A stretch of DNA of 56,083 nucleotides from an uncultured Bacteroidales bacterium (lineage in GTDB: Bacteria; Bacteroidota; Bacteroidia; Bacteroidales; Muribaculaceae): positions 1-56,083 of the forward strand of contig CAMWNF010000004.1 of NCBI GenBank assembly GCA_947175535.1, given 5' to 3'. The position numbers were made by a program, and so were the translations under genes. Under the pieces are notes generated by a model. It had not been told where the DNA came from, did no database searches, and saw nothing but the letters and a program-made list of their open reading frames with translations. Below, piece after piece: positions 44,937 to 52,775 of the stretch; positions within the stretch are counted from its first letter, which is position 1; the number at the start of each line of letters is the position of its first letter.

Positions 44937-44944
44937 TAATTTTG
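44937..44944 (+). promoter_or_regulatory. -7 promoter element for ftsY and the following genes
   Basis: TAATTTTG is an exact TAnnTTTG, 27 bp before the ftsY ATG. No good -33 candidate at the usual distance. Confidence 0.55.
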
Positions 44945-44971
44945 CATCTGTATTAATACAATGAATATTCA

Positions 44972-45931
44972 ATGGGACTTTTCAGTTTTTTTACCAAAGA
45001 AAAAAAAGAGACTCTCGACAAGGGATTGGAGAAAACCAAGTCGGGGGTATTTGATAAAATAAAGCGTGCATTTGTCGGTCGAAGAACGATTGACGACGAC
45101 TTTCTTGATGAACTTGAAGAGATTTTTATCACTTCTGATGTCGGTGCGGAAACCACGCTTAAGATTATCGACCGCATTCAGGACCGTGTTTCCCGCGACA
45201 AATATGTCGGAATAGAGGAGCTCAACGAGATGCTCTGCGAGGAAATCACCGATTTGCTTACTGAAAACAACAACGGCGATGAAATGGCGGATTTTGCTAC
45301 TCCAGAAGGTCGTAAGCCATATGTAATAATGGTTGTCGGCGTCAACGGAGTGGGGAAAACCACGACAATCGGTAAACTGGCTTATCAATACAAGTCTGCG
45401 GGTAAAAAAGTAATGCTTGGTGCCGCAGACACATTCCGAGCCGCCGCAGTCGAACAACTTGATGAATGGGGACGCAGAGCTGATGTTCCTGTCGTCAAGC
45501 AGCAGCTTGGTTCTGACGCGGCTGCAGTTGCATTCGATACTTTGTCATCTGCAGTGGCAAATGATATAGATGTCGTGATTATCGATACAGCCGGTCGTCT
45601 CCACAATAAAAAGGGGCTGATGGACGAGCTTTCGAAAATCAAACGAGTAATGGAGAAGGTCGTTCCCGGTGCTCCTGACGAGGTGCTTCTTGTTCTTGAC
45701 GGCTCTACGGGACAGAACGCTTTCGAACAGGCGCGTCAGTTTTCGGCAGCTACACAAGTGACGGATCTTGCCATAACCAAACTTGACGGAACCGCCAAGG
45801 GAGGAGTGGTCATTGGTATAAGCGACCAGTTTAAGATACCCGTAAAATATATAGGTCTGGGAGAAGGAATCACCGATCTTCAGGTATTCAATAAACGCGA
45901 GTTTGTCGAGTCACTTTTCGGTAACAGGTAA
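44972..45931 (+). CDS. ftsY: Signal-recognition-particle receptor FtsY
   Basis: The 319-residue SRP GTPase receives SRP-bound ribosomes at the inner membrane. N-domain helices (about 10-100) precede the G domain: P-loop GVNGVGKT (123-130), DTFRAAA, DTAGR, TKLDGTAKGG, and GLGEGITDLQVFN at the C-terminus. A short basic, hydrophobic N-terminus (MGLFSFFTKEKKE) replaces the long acidic A-domain of E. coli FtsY. rimO follows 8 bp later. Confidence 0.97.
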   Translation: MGLFSFFTKEKKETLDKGLEKTKSGVFDKIKRAFVGRRTIDDDFLDELEEIFITSDVGAETTLKIIDRIQDRVSRDKYVGIEELNEMLCEEITDLLTENNNGDEMADFATPEGRKPYVIMVVGVNGVGKTTTIGKLAYQYKSAGKKVMLGAADTFRAAAVEQLDEWGRRADVPVVKQQLGSDAAAVAFDTLSSAVANDIDVVIIDTAGRLHNKKGLMDELSKIKRVMEKVVPGAPDEVLLVLDGSTGQNAFEQARQFSAATQVTDLAITKLDGTAKGGVVIGISDQFKIPVKYIGLGEGITDLQVFNKREFVESLFGNR

Positions 45932-45939
45932 ATCTGTAT

Positions 45940-47241
45940 ATGAGTAAGACTATCGATGTGGTCACGATGGGATGTTCGAAAAATCTCGTCGATTCAGAAC
46001 GTGTGATTAAAATGCTTGAAGATACCGGGTTTTCGGTAACTCATAATTCTGAAGCATTCACTGGTGATATTGCCGTCATAAACACCTGTGGTTTTATCGG
46101 TGATGCCAAAGAAGAATCCATCGAGATGATTCTTAATGCGATAGCTGCTAAGAATGAAGGCTCAATCAAAGAATTATATGTCATGGGCTGTCTCTCCGAG
46201 CGCTATCGTCAGGAACTTATCGAAGAAATGCCGGAAGTAGATGGCTGGTACGGTAAGTTCGACTGGGTGAAACTCGCTTCCGATCTCAGCAAGCGTCATC
46301 CCGGTTGTGCGACATGGGACAGAGTGCTGACGACTCCCCGCCATCACGCGTATATCAAGATTGCAGAAGGTTGTAACCGCTTTTGTTCATTTTGCGCAAT
46401 ACCACTGATAACCGGACGTTTCAAATCACGTCCGATAGAGGAAATTCTCGACGAGGTTACAGAACTTGTATCGAGAGGTGTGAAGGAATTCAATGTTATT
46501 GCTCAGGATTTGTCAAGCTATGGCACGGATATATACGGCAAGCACCATCTTGCCGAACTGATAGACAGGATGTCTCGTATTGAAGGCGTAGAGTGGATTC
46601 GTCTGCATTATGCTTATCCGGCTGATTTCCCATGGGAGGTTCTTGATGTAATGAATGAACGACCGAATGTCTGCAAGTACATTGACGTGGCATTGCAGCA
46701 TGTCAGCAATCCGGTTCTTGCGAACATGCGCCGCCATATCGATGGAAAAGGGACAAGAGAGTTTCTTGAAAAACTCAGGGCTGCAGTTCCCGGAATACAT
46801 ATCCGCACAACCTTGATGGTCGGTTTCCCGGGCGAAGGCGAGATGGAATTTGAGGAGCTGAAGCAATTTGTAAAGGAGCAACGTTTTGAGAGAATGGGTG
46901 CTTTCGCTTATTGCGAAGAAGAAGACACCTATGGAGCGAAGCATTTTAACGACGATATTCCGCAAGAAGTTAAAGAACGTCGTCTCGACGAAATTATGTC
47001 GATACAGGAGGATATAGCCTATGAGCATAACAGGTCGAAAGTCGGACAACAAATGCGTGTAATCATTGATACGGTTACTACTGAACATTATATCGGTCGC
47101 ACAGAATTCGATTCTCCGGATGTCGACCCAGAAGTTCTCGTAGAGAAAACAGTTGAACTGCACCCTGGTGACTTTGTTGAAGTCGAAATCACGGATGCAT
47201 TGCCTTTTGAATTAATGGCAAGACCAATAACTAAAGAGTAA
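45940..47241 (+). CDS. rimO: Ribosomal protein S12 methylthiotransferase RimO
   Basis: The 433-residue radical-SAM enzyme adds a methylthio group to a conserved aspartate of ribosomal protein S12. The N-terminal MTTase domain binds one [4Fe-4S] via Cys12, Cys50 and Cys84. The radical-SAM cluster is Cys145, Cys149, Cys152 in GCNRFCSFC, and a C-terminal TRAM domain follows (about 370-433). GCSKNLVDSE is the RimO, not MiaB, start. Stop and the next start share one base (TAATG). Confidence 0.97.
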   Translation: MSKTIDVVTMGCSKNLVDSERVIKMLEDTGFSVTHNSEAFTGDIAVINTCGFIGDAKEESIEMILNAIAAKNEGSIKELYVMGCLSERYRQELIEEMPEVDGWYGKFDWVKLASDLSKRHPGCATWDRVLTTPRHHAYIKIAEGCNRFCSFCAIPLITGRFKSRPIEEILDEVTELVSRGVKEFNVIAQDLSSYGTDIYGKHHLAELIDRMSRIEGVEWIRLHYAYPADFPWEVLDVMNERPNVCKYIDVALQHVSNPVLANMRRHIDGKGTREFLEKLRAAVPGIHIRTTLMVGFPGEGEMEFEELKQFVKEQRFERMGAFAYCEEEDTYGAKHFNDDIPQEVKERRLDEIMSIQEDIAYEHNRSKVGQQMRVIIDTVTTEHYIGRTEFDSPDVDPEVLVEKTVELHPGDFVEVEITDALPFELMARPITKE

Positions 47242-48314
47242 TGTTTTTCTCTGAAGAAATACGCAAAGCTGTGTCGGAATGTATGCGTCATTACATTCCA
47301 TTCGTGACGTTTGTATATCCGCGTCAGGAATCATTATGCTTTTTTGCAGACCCGGAGTGGCTGACGGATTGTAAATCAGATTGCCGCTTTGTGGTCAGTG
47401 GTTGGTGTGGCGGAACAAACGATGAATATGTGATTAACGACAAAGCGGATGCAAAGATGATTATCGATATGTCGTATCCGCTTATCGCTAATAAAAAAAA
47501 TCCCAGTCCTTGGCAACATACAACACATAGCACAGAATATAACGATAGCCTGGATTTGGCGATTGAGCATCTTTGTGATTATGGCGGTAAGGTCGTCATA
47601 TCCCGAACTATTTGCAACGAAGACGCTAATACTGACTGGATTGCTGTTGCCGAACATTATTTCAGCCTTCATCCTGAAGCATTCAGATATCTATATTTCA
47701 CGCCTCGTCATGGTTTCTGGCTGGGGGCATCTCCCGAATTACTGCTGCATGTAAAAGAAGGTCGTTTCATGACCATGGCACTTGCCGGAACTCGCGATGT
47801 CTGTTCCGCCGGAGAGCCTTGGTCTGCGAAAAACATCGCGGAGCAGGCAGTTGTAAGGAATTACATCGTTGATAGACTTTATGATATCGGAGTTAATCCG
47901 ATTTGTGAGCCTACGGAAACGATTACCACAGGCAATATTCAACACCTTTCAACCGTTATAAGAGGTGAAATTGCTTCATGCACGTCGCGTGAAATCCTGC
48001 AGGCGATAAATCCTACACCCGCTCTCGCCGGTTATCCCTTGGCGGCTGCCCTTGAGCAGATTGTCAGGCTTGAGAGACATCCCCGCAGATGTTACGGTGG
48101 ATATGTAGCGGTTGAAAACGGCGATGAAATATCCGCTTATGTTAATCTAAGGTGTGTCAATTTCGATGCGGAACGATGGTGTATGTATGTCGGAAGCGGC
48201 ATAATGCCGGATTCAGACATTGATGACGAATGGAACGAGACAGAAGCGAAATCACTTATATTGAAACAACTAATCAAAGATTCACAAAAAAATGAAAGGT
48301 CAGATATCAGGTAA
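47241..48314 (+). CDS. menF: Isochorismate synthase (chorismate-binding enzyme)
   Basis: The 357-residue cytoplasmic enzyme would convert chorismate to isochorismate, the entry step of menaquinone synthesis. The C-terminal chorismate-binding fold shows FWLGASPELLL, MALAGTR, EQAVVRNYI, HLSTVIRGEI, NPTPALAGYPL, RRCYGGYVAV and AYVNLRCV, in the expected order. The family includes other chorismate enzymes; the ALAGTR and GYPL wording and absence of a partner amidotransferase favour isochorismate synthase. menD and later genes do not follow, which is unusual. Its 3' end overlaps the next gene by 23 bp. Confidence 0.85.
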   Translation: MFFSEEIRKAVSECMRHYIPFVTFVYPRQESLCFFADPEWLTDCKSDCRFVVSGWCGGTNDEYVINDKADAKMIIDMSYPLIANKKNPSPWQHTTHSTEYNDSLDLAIEHLCDYGGKVVISRTICNEDANTDWIAVAEHYFSLHPEAFRYLYFTPRHGFWLGASPELLLHVKEGRFMTMALAGTRDVCSAGEPWSAKNIAEQAVVRNYIVDRLYDIGVNPICEPTETITTGNIQHLSTVIRGEIASCTSREILQAINPTPALAGYPLAAALEQIVRLERHPRRCYGGYVAVENGDEISAYVNLRCVNFDAERWCMYVGSGIMPDSDIDDEWNETEAKSLILKQLIKDSQKNERSDIR

Positions 48315-49782
48315 TGCTTTGACGGTGCCATTGATTGCCGTCTGCCTGTTGTTCGGGCTTTCTGTTGTTGATTGGAAGGCGGTGAGTGGCGGCGCATTGA
48401 GCAATTTCAATCTTATCGAGGATATTGTCGAGATCTCCCATATTGCTTCAGAAGACGCCCCTGATGCTACGGACGACTTGATTGATCCTGCGCTTGAAGC
48501 TGCGATAGCGGAAGTTACAAGCGAAGCTGAATTGCCTGTCCATGACTTTATCGTTGACAATAATCAAGAGGTTGTCCCTGCACCCGCACCGGATGCAACC
48601 CGGACTGATGAGCCAGACGCCATTGAAAAAACAGTAGATATTGAAGAACCTATTGTCGCAAAAAAAATCGCACAGCCTTCACAGCGTGTCAACGGCATCC
48701 TTCCCATTGAAGATTACACATTCGACCAATCTGGTCTCAGACACTTGAAGAACGCATTGACACGACGTGATTCCCGTCGAGTCAGAATCGCAGTCATTGG
48801 TGATTCTTATATAGAAGGTGATATTTTCGCTCAGGATATAAGACGATTGCTGCAGCAGGAATACGGAGGTCGGGGAGTAGGGTATATGTCGATGCACAGC
48901 GACTTCCCGGGTTTTCGTCAGTCCGTAAACCAAAGTGATCAGGGCTGGACTGTCCGCGATATGAGAAATCATTCATCTGATAAGGTCAAGCCTCTTTCGG
49001 GTGAATATTGTATTGGGAATATAGGCTCTGTCACAACATTCAAAGGTTCAAAAATGGATTATGCCCATGACTGGAGTTCCTCAAAATTATTATTTATAGC
49101 CGAAAACGATGGTTCGATTACCGTTAAGACAGACAGTCTGACCCAGGAATTTCCTATAAAAGCCGGAGAACAGGTGCAGATGATAAATATTGATGATGAA
49201 ACATCAAAAGCTGTTTTTAGATTGAATTCCAATGGTGTAAAGGTATTGGGCGCATGGCTGGAAGATAATCGCGGAGTAGGGGTTGACTGTATGTCTCTGC
49301 GAGGGAATTCGGGAGCCACTCATAAATCTATTTCAATGCAACTGGCAGAGCAGATGAGACAACATGTGCAATATGATTTGATTATTATCGAATACGGACT
49401 CAATGTCCTTTCTCATCAACAATCCAAGTACGATTCTTACGGTAAACTGATGTCACAGGTTGTCAGTCATCTCAAGAAATGCTATCCAGATTGTGATATC
49501 ATGATGCTGGGGGTTGGTGATAGAGGGCGTAAGAACGGTTCATCTGTAAGTTCTGTTTCCACTATAGAATCTCTTATTTCAGCTCAAAGAAATTGCGCTG
49601 CCGAATGTGGCATTCTGTTTTGGGACACTCGTTCAGCCATGGGAGGGGAGGATGCCATTGTCGACTGGCGCGAACGTCGCCTTGTCAATGCCGATTATAT
49701 CCACCTTAATCATAAAGGTGGCAAGGAGTTAGCTAATGAATTTGTTAATTCTCTGAAATTTATGATAAATGGCTCGAATTAA
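48292..49782 (+). CDS. Membrane-anchored SGNH/GDSL-fold protein (envelope O-acylation module)
   Basis: The 496-residue protein has a short cytoplasmic end, one membrane helix (about 8-27) and a long acidic, Pro/Ala-rich linker (about 50-130). An SGNH-hydrolase-like periplasmic domain follows: VIGDSYIEGD with Ser172 as presumed nucleophile, IIEYGLNVL in the Asn block, and DYIHLNHKG with Asp468/His471 as the C-terminal pair. Such domains act as esterases or acyltransferases on sugars. Gene order with a second SGNH protein and MBOAT suggests acetyl transfer to an envelope glycan. The start lies inside menF, and the ATG choice is based on the membrane helix. Confidence 0.75.
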   Translation: MKGQISGNALTVPLIAVCLLFGLSVVDWKAVSGGALSNFNLIEDIVEISHIASEDAPDATDDLIDPALEAAIAEVTSEAELPVHDFIVDNNQEVVPAPAPDATRTDEPDAIEKTVDIEEPIVAKKIAQPSQRVNGILPIEDYTFDQSGLRHLKNALTRRDSRRVRIAVIGDSYIEGDIFAQDIRRLLQQEYGGRGVGYMSMHSDFPGFRQSVNQSDQGWTVRDMRNHSSDKVKPLSGEYCIGNIGSVTTFKGSKMDYAHDWSSSKLLFIAENDGSITVKTDSLTQEFPIKAGEQVQMINIDDETSKAVFRLNSNGVKVLGAWLEDNRGVGVDCMSLRGNSGATHKSISMQLAEQMRQHVQYDLIIIEYGLNVLSHQQSKYDSYGKLMSQVVSHLKKCYPDCDIMMLGVGDRGRKNGSSVSSVSTIESLISAQRNCAAECGILFWDTRSAMGGEDAIVDWRERRLVNADYIHLNHKGGKELANEFVNSLKFMINGSN

Positions 49783-51037
49783 ACGCTGCATACCTGTCGT
49801 TCTGGCATTGCTGCTGTCCACTTTGGCCTTCAGTCGGGAAGAGACAGATGATAAAACTATCAGAGAAAATCCCGAGATTGAAACCGGTAATTTCTCAGAT
49901 GATGAACTGACTATAGTAACTCTCTCTGAATATCCATTCTTGAATACAGGTGCGAATGTCGTATCGTTAAACGGTGCAGACTGGACAAATCTATCTTTGG
50001 CACTTGCAGACACTGAAGATAAAGTTTTGCGTATTGTCCATATCGGAGATTCCCATATTCAGGCTGATATGGGTACAGGTTACACGCGACGCATGATGCA
50101 GCATCGTTTCGGCTCTGCGGGAAGAGGACTTGTCGTACCATTGAAACTGGCAGGGACTAATGAACCACGTGATTACATAATCAGTTCGACATCGTCTTTT
50201 GACTGTGAGAAACTCCTTGCCAATCCCTGGACATTGCCAATGGGATTTACCGGTGTCTCTGTTTCACCTAAAGAAAAAGAATTTGATTTCACGCTTTCCA
50301 CCCATGAAGCTTTTGAACGTATATACATATATTATACGGGCAGCGTGCTTAACGTCATGTCTGTAGAATACGATGGTAAGTCACTCGTGTATGCTGTCAA
50401 CGATGAAATCGGTTGTGTATGTGTCGGTTTGCCTTTCCCATGCGAGGAAGTGACGGTAAAGCTTTCTGCGTTCGGCGATATCGCGATACACGGCATGGAA
50501 CTTGTAAGTGACATGATTGGGGTTGCTTATCATGCAATTGGCATAAATGGAGCGACTTACTCATGTTATAACCGGATTGCAGATTTTGGTCGTGCAATCG
50601 CAATGCTCGAACCTCAGTTGATAATAGTAAGTCTTGGCACGAATGAAGCTTTTGGTAGGCTTGACAGCAATGAGTTTGTCAGACAGGTTGATACATTGGT
50701 CTCGGAATTACGGACAAATAATCCGGAGGCGTGCCTCCTGCTTACAACCCCGGCTGAATGTCAGCGACGCATACGACAACGTCGAAAGGCATCGTATTCT
50801 GTCAATCAGAATGTGGCTGAGGTCAGAAACCTGATTATGGATTATGGTTCTGCAAATGGTATCCCGGTCTATGATTGGTATGCTGCTGCTGGTGGTACCG
50901 GTTCTTCTGATAAATGGGTAAATGCCGGATTATTCAGTCATGACAGGATTCATTGCAGTGTCAACGGCTATGAAGTTGCCGGTCAAATGTTTTATGATGC
51001 ATTGATGAATACACTCGTGCTTAACGATATTGAATGA
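49769..51037 (+). CDS. Exported SGNH/GDSL-fold hydrolase or acyltransferase
   Basis: The 422-residue protein has a signal peptide (about 5-22, ending LAFS). The SGNH domain starts at VLRIVHIGDSHIQAD (Ser95, then His96), with GINGATYS for the Gly block, IIVSLGTNEAFG for the Asn block and HDRIHCSVNGYE with Asp392/His395. It is distinct from the preceding SGNH protein in being exported rather than membrane-tethered. It overlaps the preceding gene by 14 bp and the MBOAT gene by 4 bp. Its substrate is unknown; glycan acetyl esters are likely given the neighbours. Confidence 0.8.
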   Translation: MARIKRCIPVVLALLLSTLAFSREETDDKTIRENPEIETGNFSDDELTIVTLSEYPFLNTGANVVSLNGADWTNLSLALADTEDKVLRIVHIGDSHIQADMGTGYTRRMMQHRFGSAGRGLVVPLKLAGTNEPRDYIISSTSSFDCEKLLANPWTLPMGFTGVSVSPKEKEFDFTLSTHEAFERIYIYYTGSVLNVMSVEYDGKSLVYAVNDEIGCVCVGLPFPCEEVTVKLSAFGDIAIHGMELVSDMIGVAYHAIGINGATYSCYNRIADFGRAIAMLEPQLIIVSLGTNEAFGRLDSNEFVRQVDTLVSELRTNNPEACLLLTTPAECQRRIRQRRKASYSVNQNVAEVRNLIMDYGSANGIPVYDWYAAAGGTGSSDKWVNAGLFSHDRIHCSVNGYEVAGQMFYDALMNTLVLNDIE

Positions 51038-52599
51038 TGGATACTCTCTATGATATATTTTCACGATTGATTTCTAATATTTCGCGCTTCCTGTCTGAAT
51101 TGGACTTTTCACGGTTCTTTTCGGGATTTGACTTATCGCGTTTCCGGGAAGTCCTTCTTTACGACGCGCGTTCGCCCCTGTTATTCAATACCGGGTTGTT
51201 TCTGATACTTTTCGTGTTATTTATGTTGATTTATAAAGCGATGCGTGGGCATAACCGTTTGCGCATGGTCTTTGTAATACTCTTCTCGTTATATTTTTAT
51301 TATAAGTCGAGCGCATGGTGTTGTTTCATATTGCTTGGCATTTGTATAAGCGACTATCTGCTCGGTCGATGGCTTGGAAATGTTAAAACGAATTGGAAAC
51401 GACGGGCAATAGTGTTCCTTAATGTCTCTATAAACATAGGGATGCTGGTCTATTTCAAATACCTTAATCTCCTGCTTGAAGCATTTAGCAATTTTACATC
51501 AAGAGATTTTGATGTGCTTGATATCGTACTTCCGGCGGGTATTTCATTTTTCACGTTCCGTTCAATAAGCTATATCGTCGATATATATCGTCGTGACATG
51601 GAGCCTGCCCGTAATTTTATCGACTATTGTTTCTTCCTGACATTCTTTCCGCCGTTACTTGCCGGTCCGGTGGTAAGAGCAAAGGATATGTTGCCGCAGA
51701 TTTATGCTCGTCCTGAGGCAACAAGAGAGCAGATTAGTCGAGGTCTGATGCTAATAATGTTCGGGCTTGTAAAAAAAGTTATTGTCGCGGACTATATCAG
51801 TGGAAATTTTGTCGACCGAATTTTCGATAATCCATCCTTATACTCCGGCTTTGAAAACCTTATGGGGTGCATAGGTTTCACCTTGCAGCTTTATTGTGAT
51901 TTTTCGGGATATTCCGATATGGCGATAGGCATAGCGTTATTGCTCGGCTACGAATTCAAGGATAATTTCAATGCTCCGTTTAAGGCACAGAACCCCTCGG
52001 ATTTCTGGCGCAGATGGCATATTTCACTTTCGACATGGCTGCGTGACTATCTTTACATTCCTTTGGGCGGTAATCGCAAAGGTAAATTCCGCACATATAT
52101 CAATAATTTCATAACAATGGTTATCGGCGGACTCTGGCATGGTGCATCATGGATGTATATAATATGGGGGGCTTACCATGGATTGCTGTTGGCAATCCAT
52201 AAGATGTTCAAGCGTGTATGGCGTCTCCCGGAAGCATTGAAAGGAAATTTTGTCATACGGTTTGTCAATATGGCAGTTACTTTTGCATTGATTGTGGCAG
52301 GTTTCGCTTTATTCCGGGCTCCATCCCTTTCAACTATCGGAGCGATGGCAACCCAGATTTGGAATGATTTCCATATCGACGTTGCTCCTCAATTCATTAA
52401 AAGCTATCTCCTTATTGTGGCAGCTATTGCCGCCGGATATTTCATGCATTTCACGCCTAAAGCTTGGACCACCGGAACCATACGCTTCTATAATGCCATG
52501 CCTGCGATAATACAGTCTATCTTCCTTGCAGCATTATTATTTATTGTAATTCAGTCAAGACAAAGCGAACTCGTTCCCTTCGTTTATCTCCAATATTGA
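51034..52599 (+). CDS. MBOAT-family membrane O-acyltransferase (AlgI/PatA-like)
   Basis: The 521-residue inner-membrane protein has about 10-12 hydrophobic helices. MBOAT signatures are AGISFFTFRSISYIVDIY, DFSGYSDMAIGIALLLGY, NPSDFWRRWHISLSTWLRDYLYIPLGGNR and GGLWHGASW, with catalytic His369 and a second His382. AlgI/PatA/DltB-type members move acetyl or other acyl groups across the membrane. The preceding SGNH proteins would be the periplasmic transferase or esterase partners. The first codon could also be the second ATG (one codon later). It ends the gene series and is followed by a terminator. Confidence 0.93.
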   Translation: MMDTLYDIFSRLISNISRFLSELDFSRFFSGFDLSRFREVLLYDARSPLLFNTGLFLILFVLFMLIYKAMRGHNRLRMVFVILFSLYFYYKSSAWCCFILLGICISDYLLGRWLGNVKTNWKRRAIVFLNVSINIGMLVYFKYLNLLLEAFSNFTSRDFDVLDIVLPAGISFFTFRSISYIVDIYRRDMEPARNFIDYCFFLTFFPPLLAGPVVRAKDMLPQIYARPEATREQISRGLMLIMFGLVKKVIVADYISGNFVDRIFDNPSLYSGFENLMGCIGFTLQLYCDFSGYSDMAIGIALLLGYEFKDNFNAPFKAQNPSDFWRRWHISLSTWLRDYLYIPLGGNRKGKFRTYINNFITMVIGGLWHGASWMYIIWGAYHGLLLAIHKMFKRVWRLPEALKGNFVIRFVNMAVTFALIVAGFALFRAPSLSTIGAMATQIWNDFHIDVAPQFIKSYLLIVAAIAAGYFMHFTPKAWTTGTIRFYNAMPAIIQSIFLAALLFIVIQSRQSELVPFVYLQY

Positions 52600-52619
52600 T
52601 AATATTTGCTAATAAAATT

Positions 52620-52648
52620 AGGCGTGCCTGAATTTTGGCACGCCTTTT
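52620..52648 (+). terminator. Terminator after the MBOAT gene
   Basis: A 9 bp stem (AGGCGTGCC with GGCACGCCT) and an 8 nt loop are followed by TTTT. It ends the ftsY-rimO-menF-SGNH-SGNH-MBOAT series. Confidence 0.85.
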
Positions 52649-52775
52649 GCATATTTATATGCGGTTTGTGAAACAAAAGCACACAACGATTGTTAATATT
52701 TTAAATTCAGTTTTTCACAAACTGGCAAACTAACCGATTATTCAAGATATATAAAAATATTTCATCTACAACATT

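Larger units (their letters stand above)
44479..44971. other. Divergent intergenic region, exbB / ftsY
   Basis: This 493 bp region carries no credible gene. It holds the exbB promoter (44688-44695, minus) and the ftsY promoter (44937-44944, plus). The exbB leader of about 200 nt is long for this genome, but I see no strong folded element in it. The middle (44700-44930) is AT-rich without clear structure. Confidence 0.65.

Noticed and set aside
48300-48560. Short minus-strand frame within the acidic linker of the first SGNH protein
   Set aside because: A shadow of repetitive Asp/Glu/Ala codons (Ser/Ala-rich in reverse) with no gene features.
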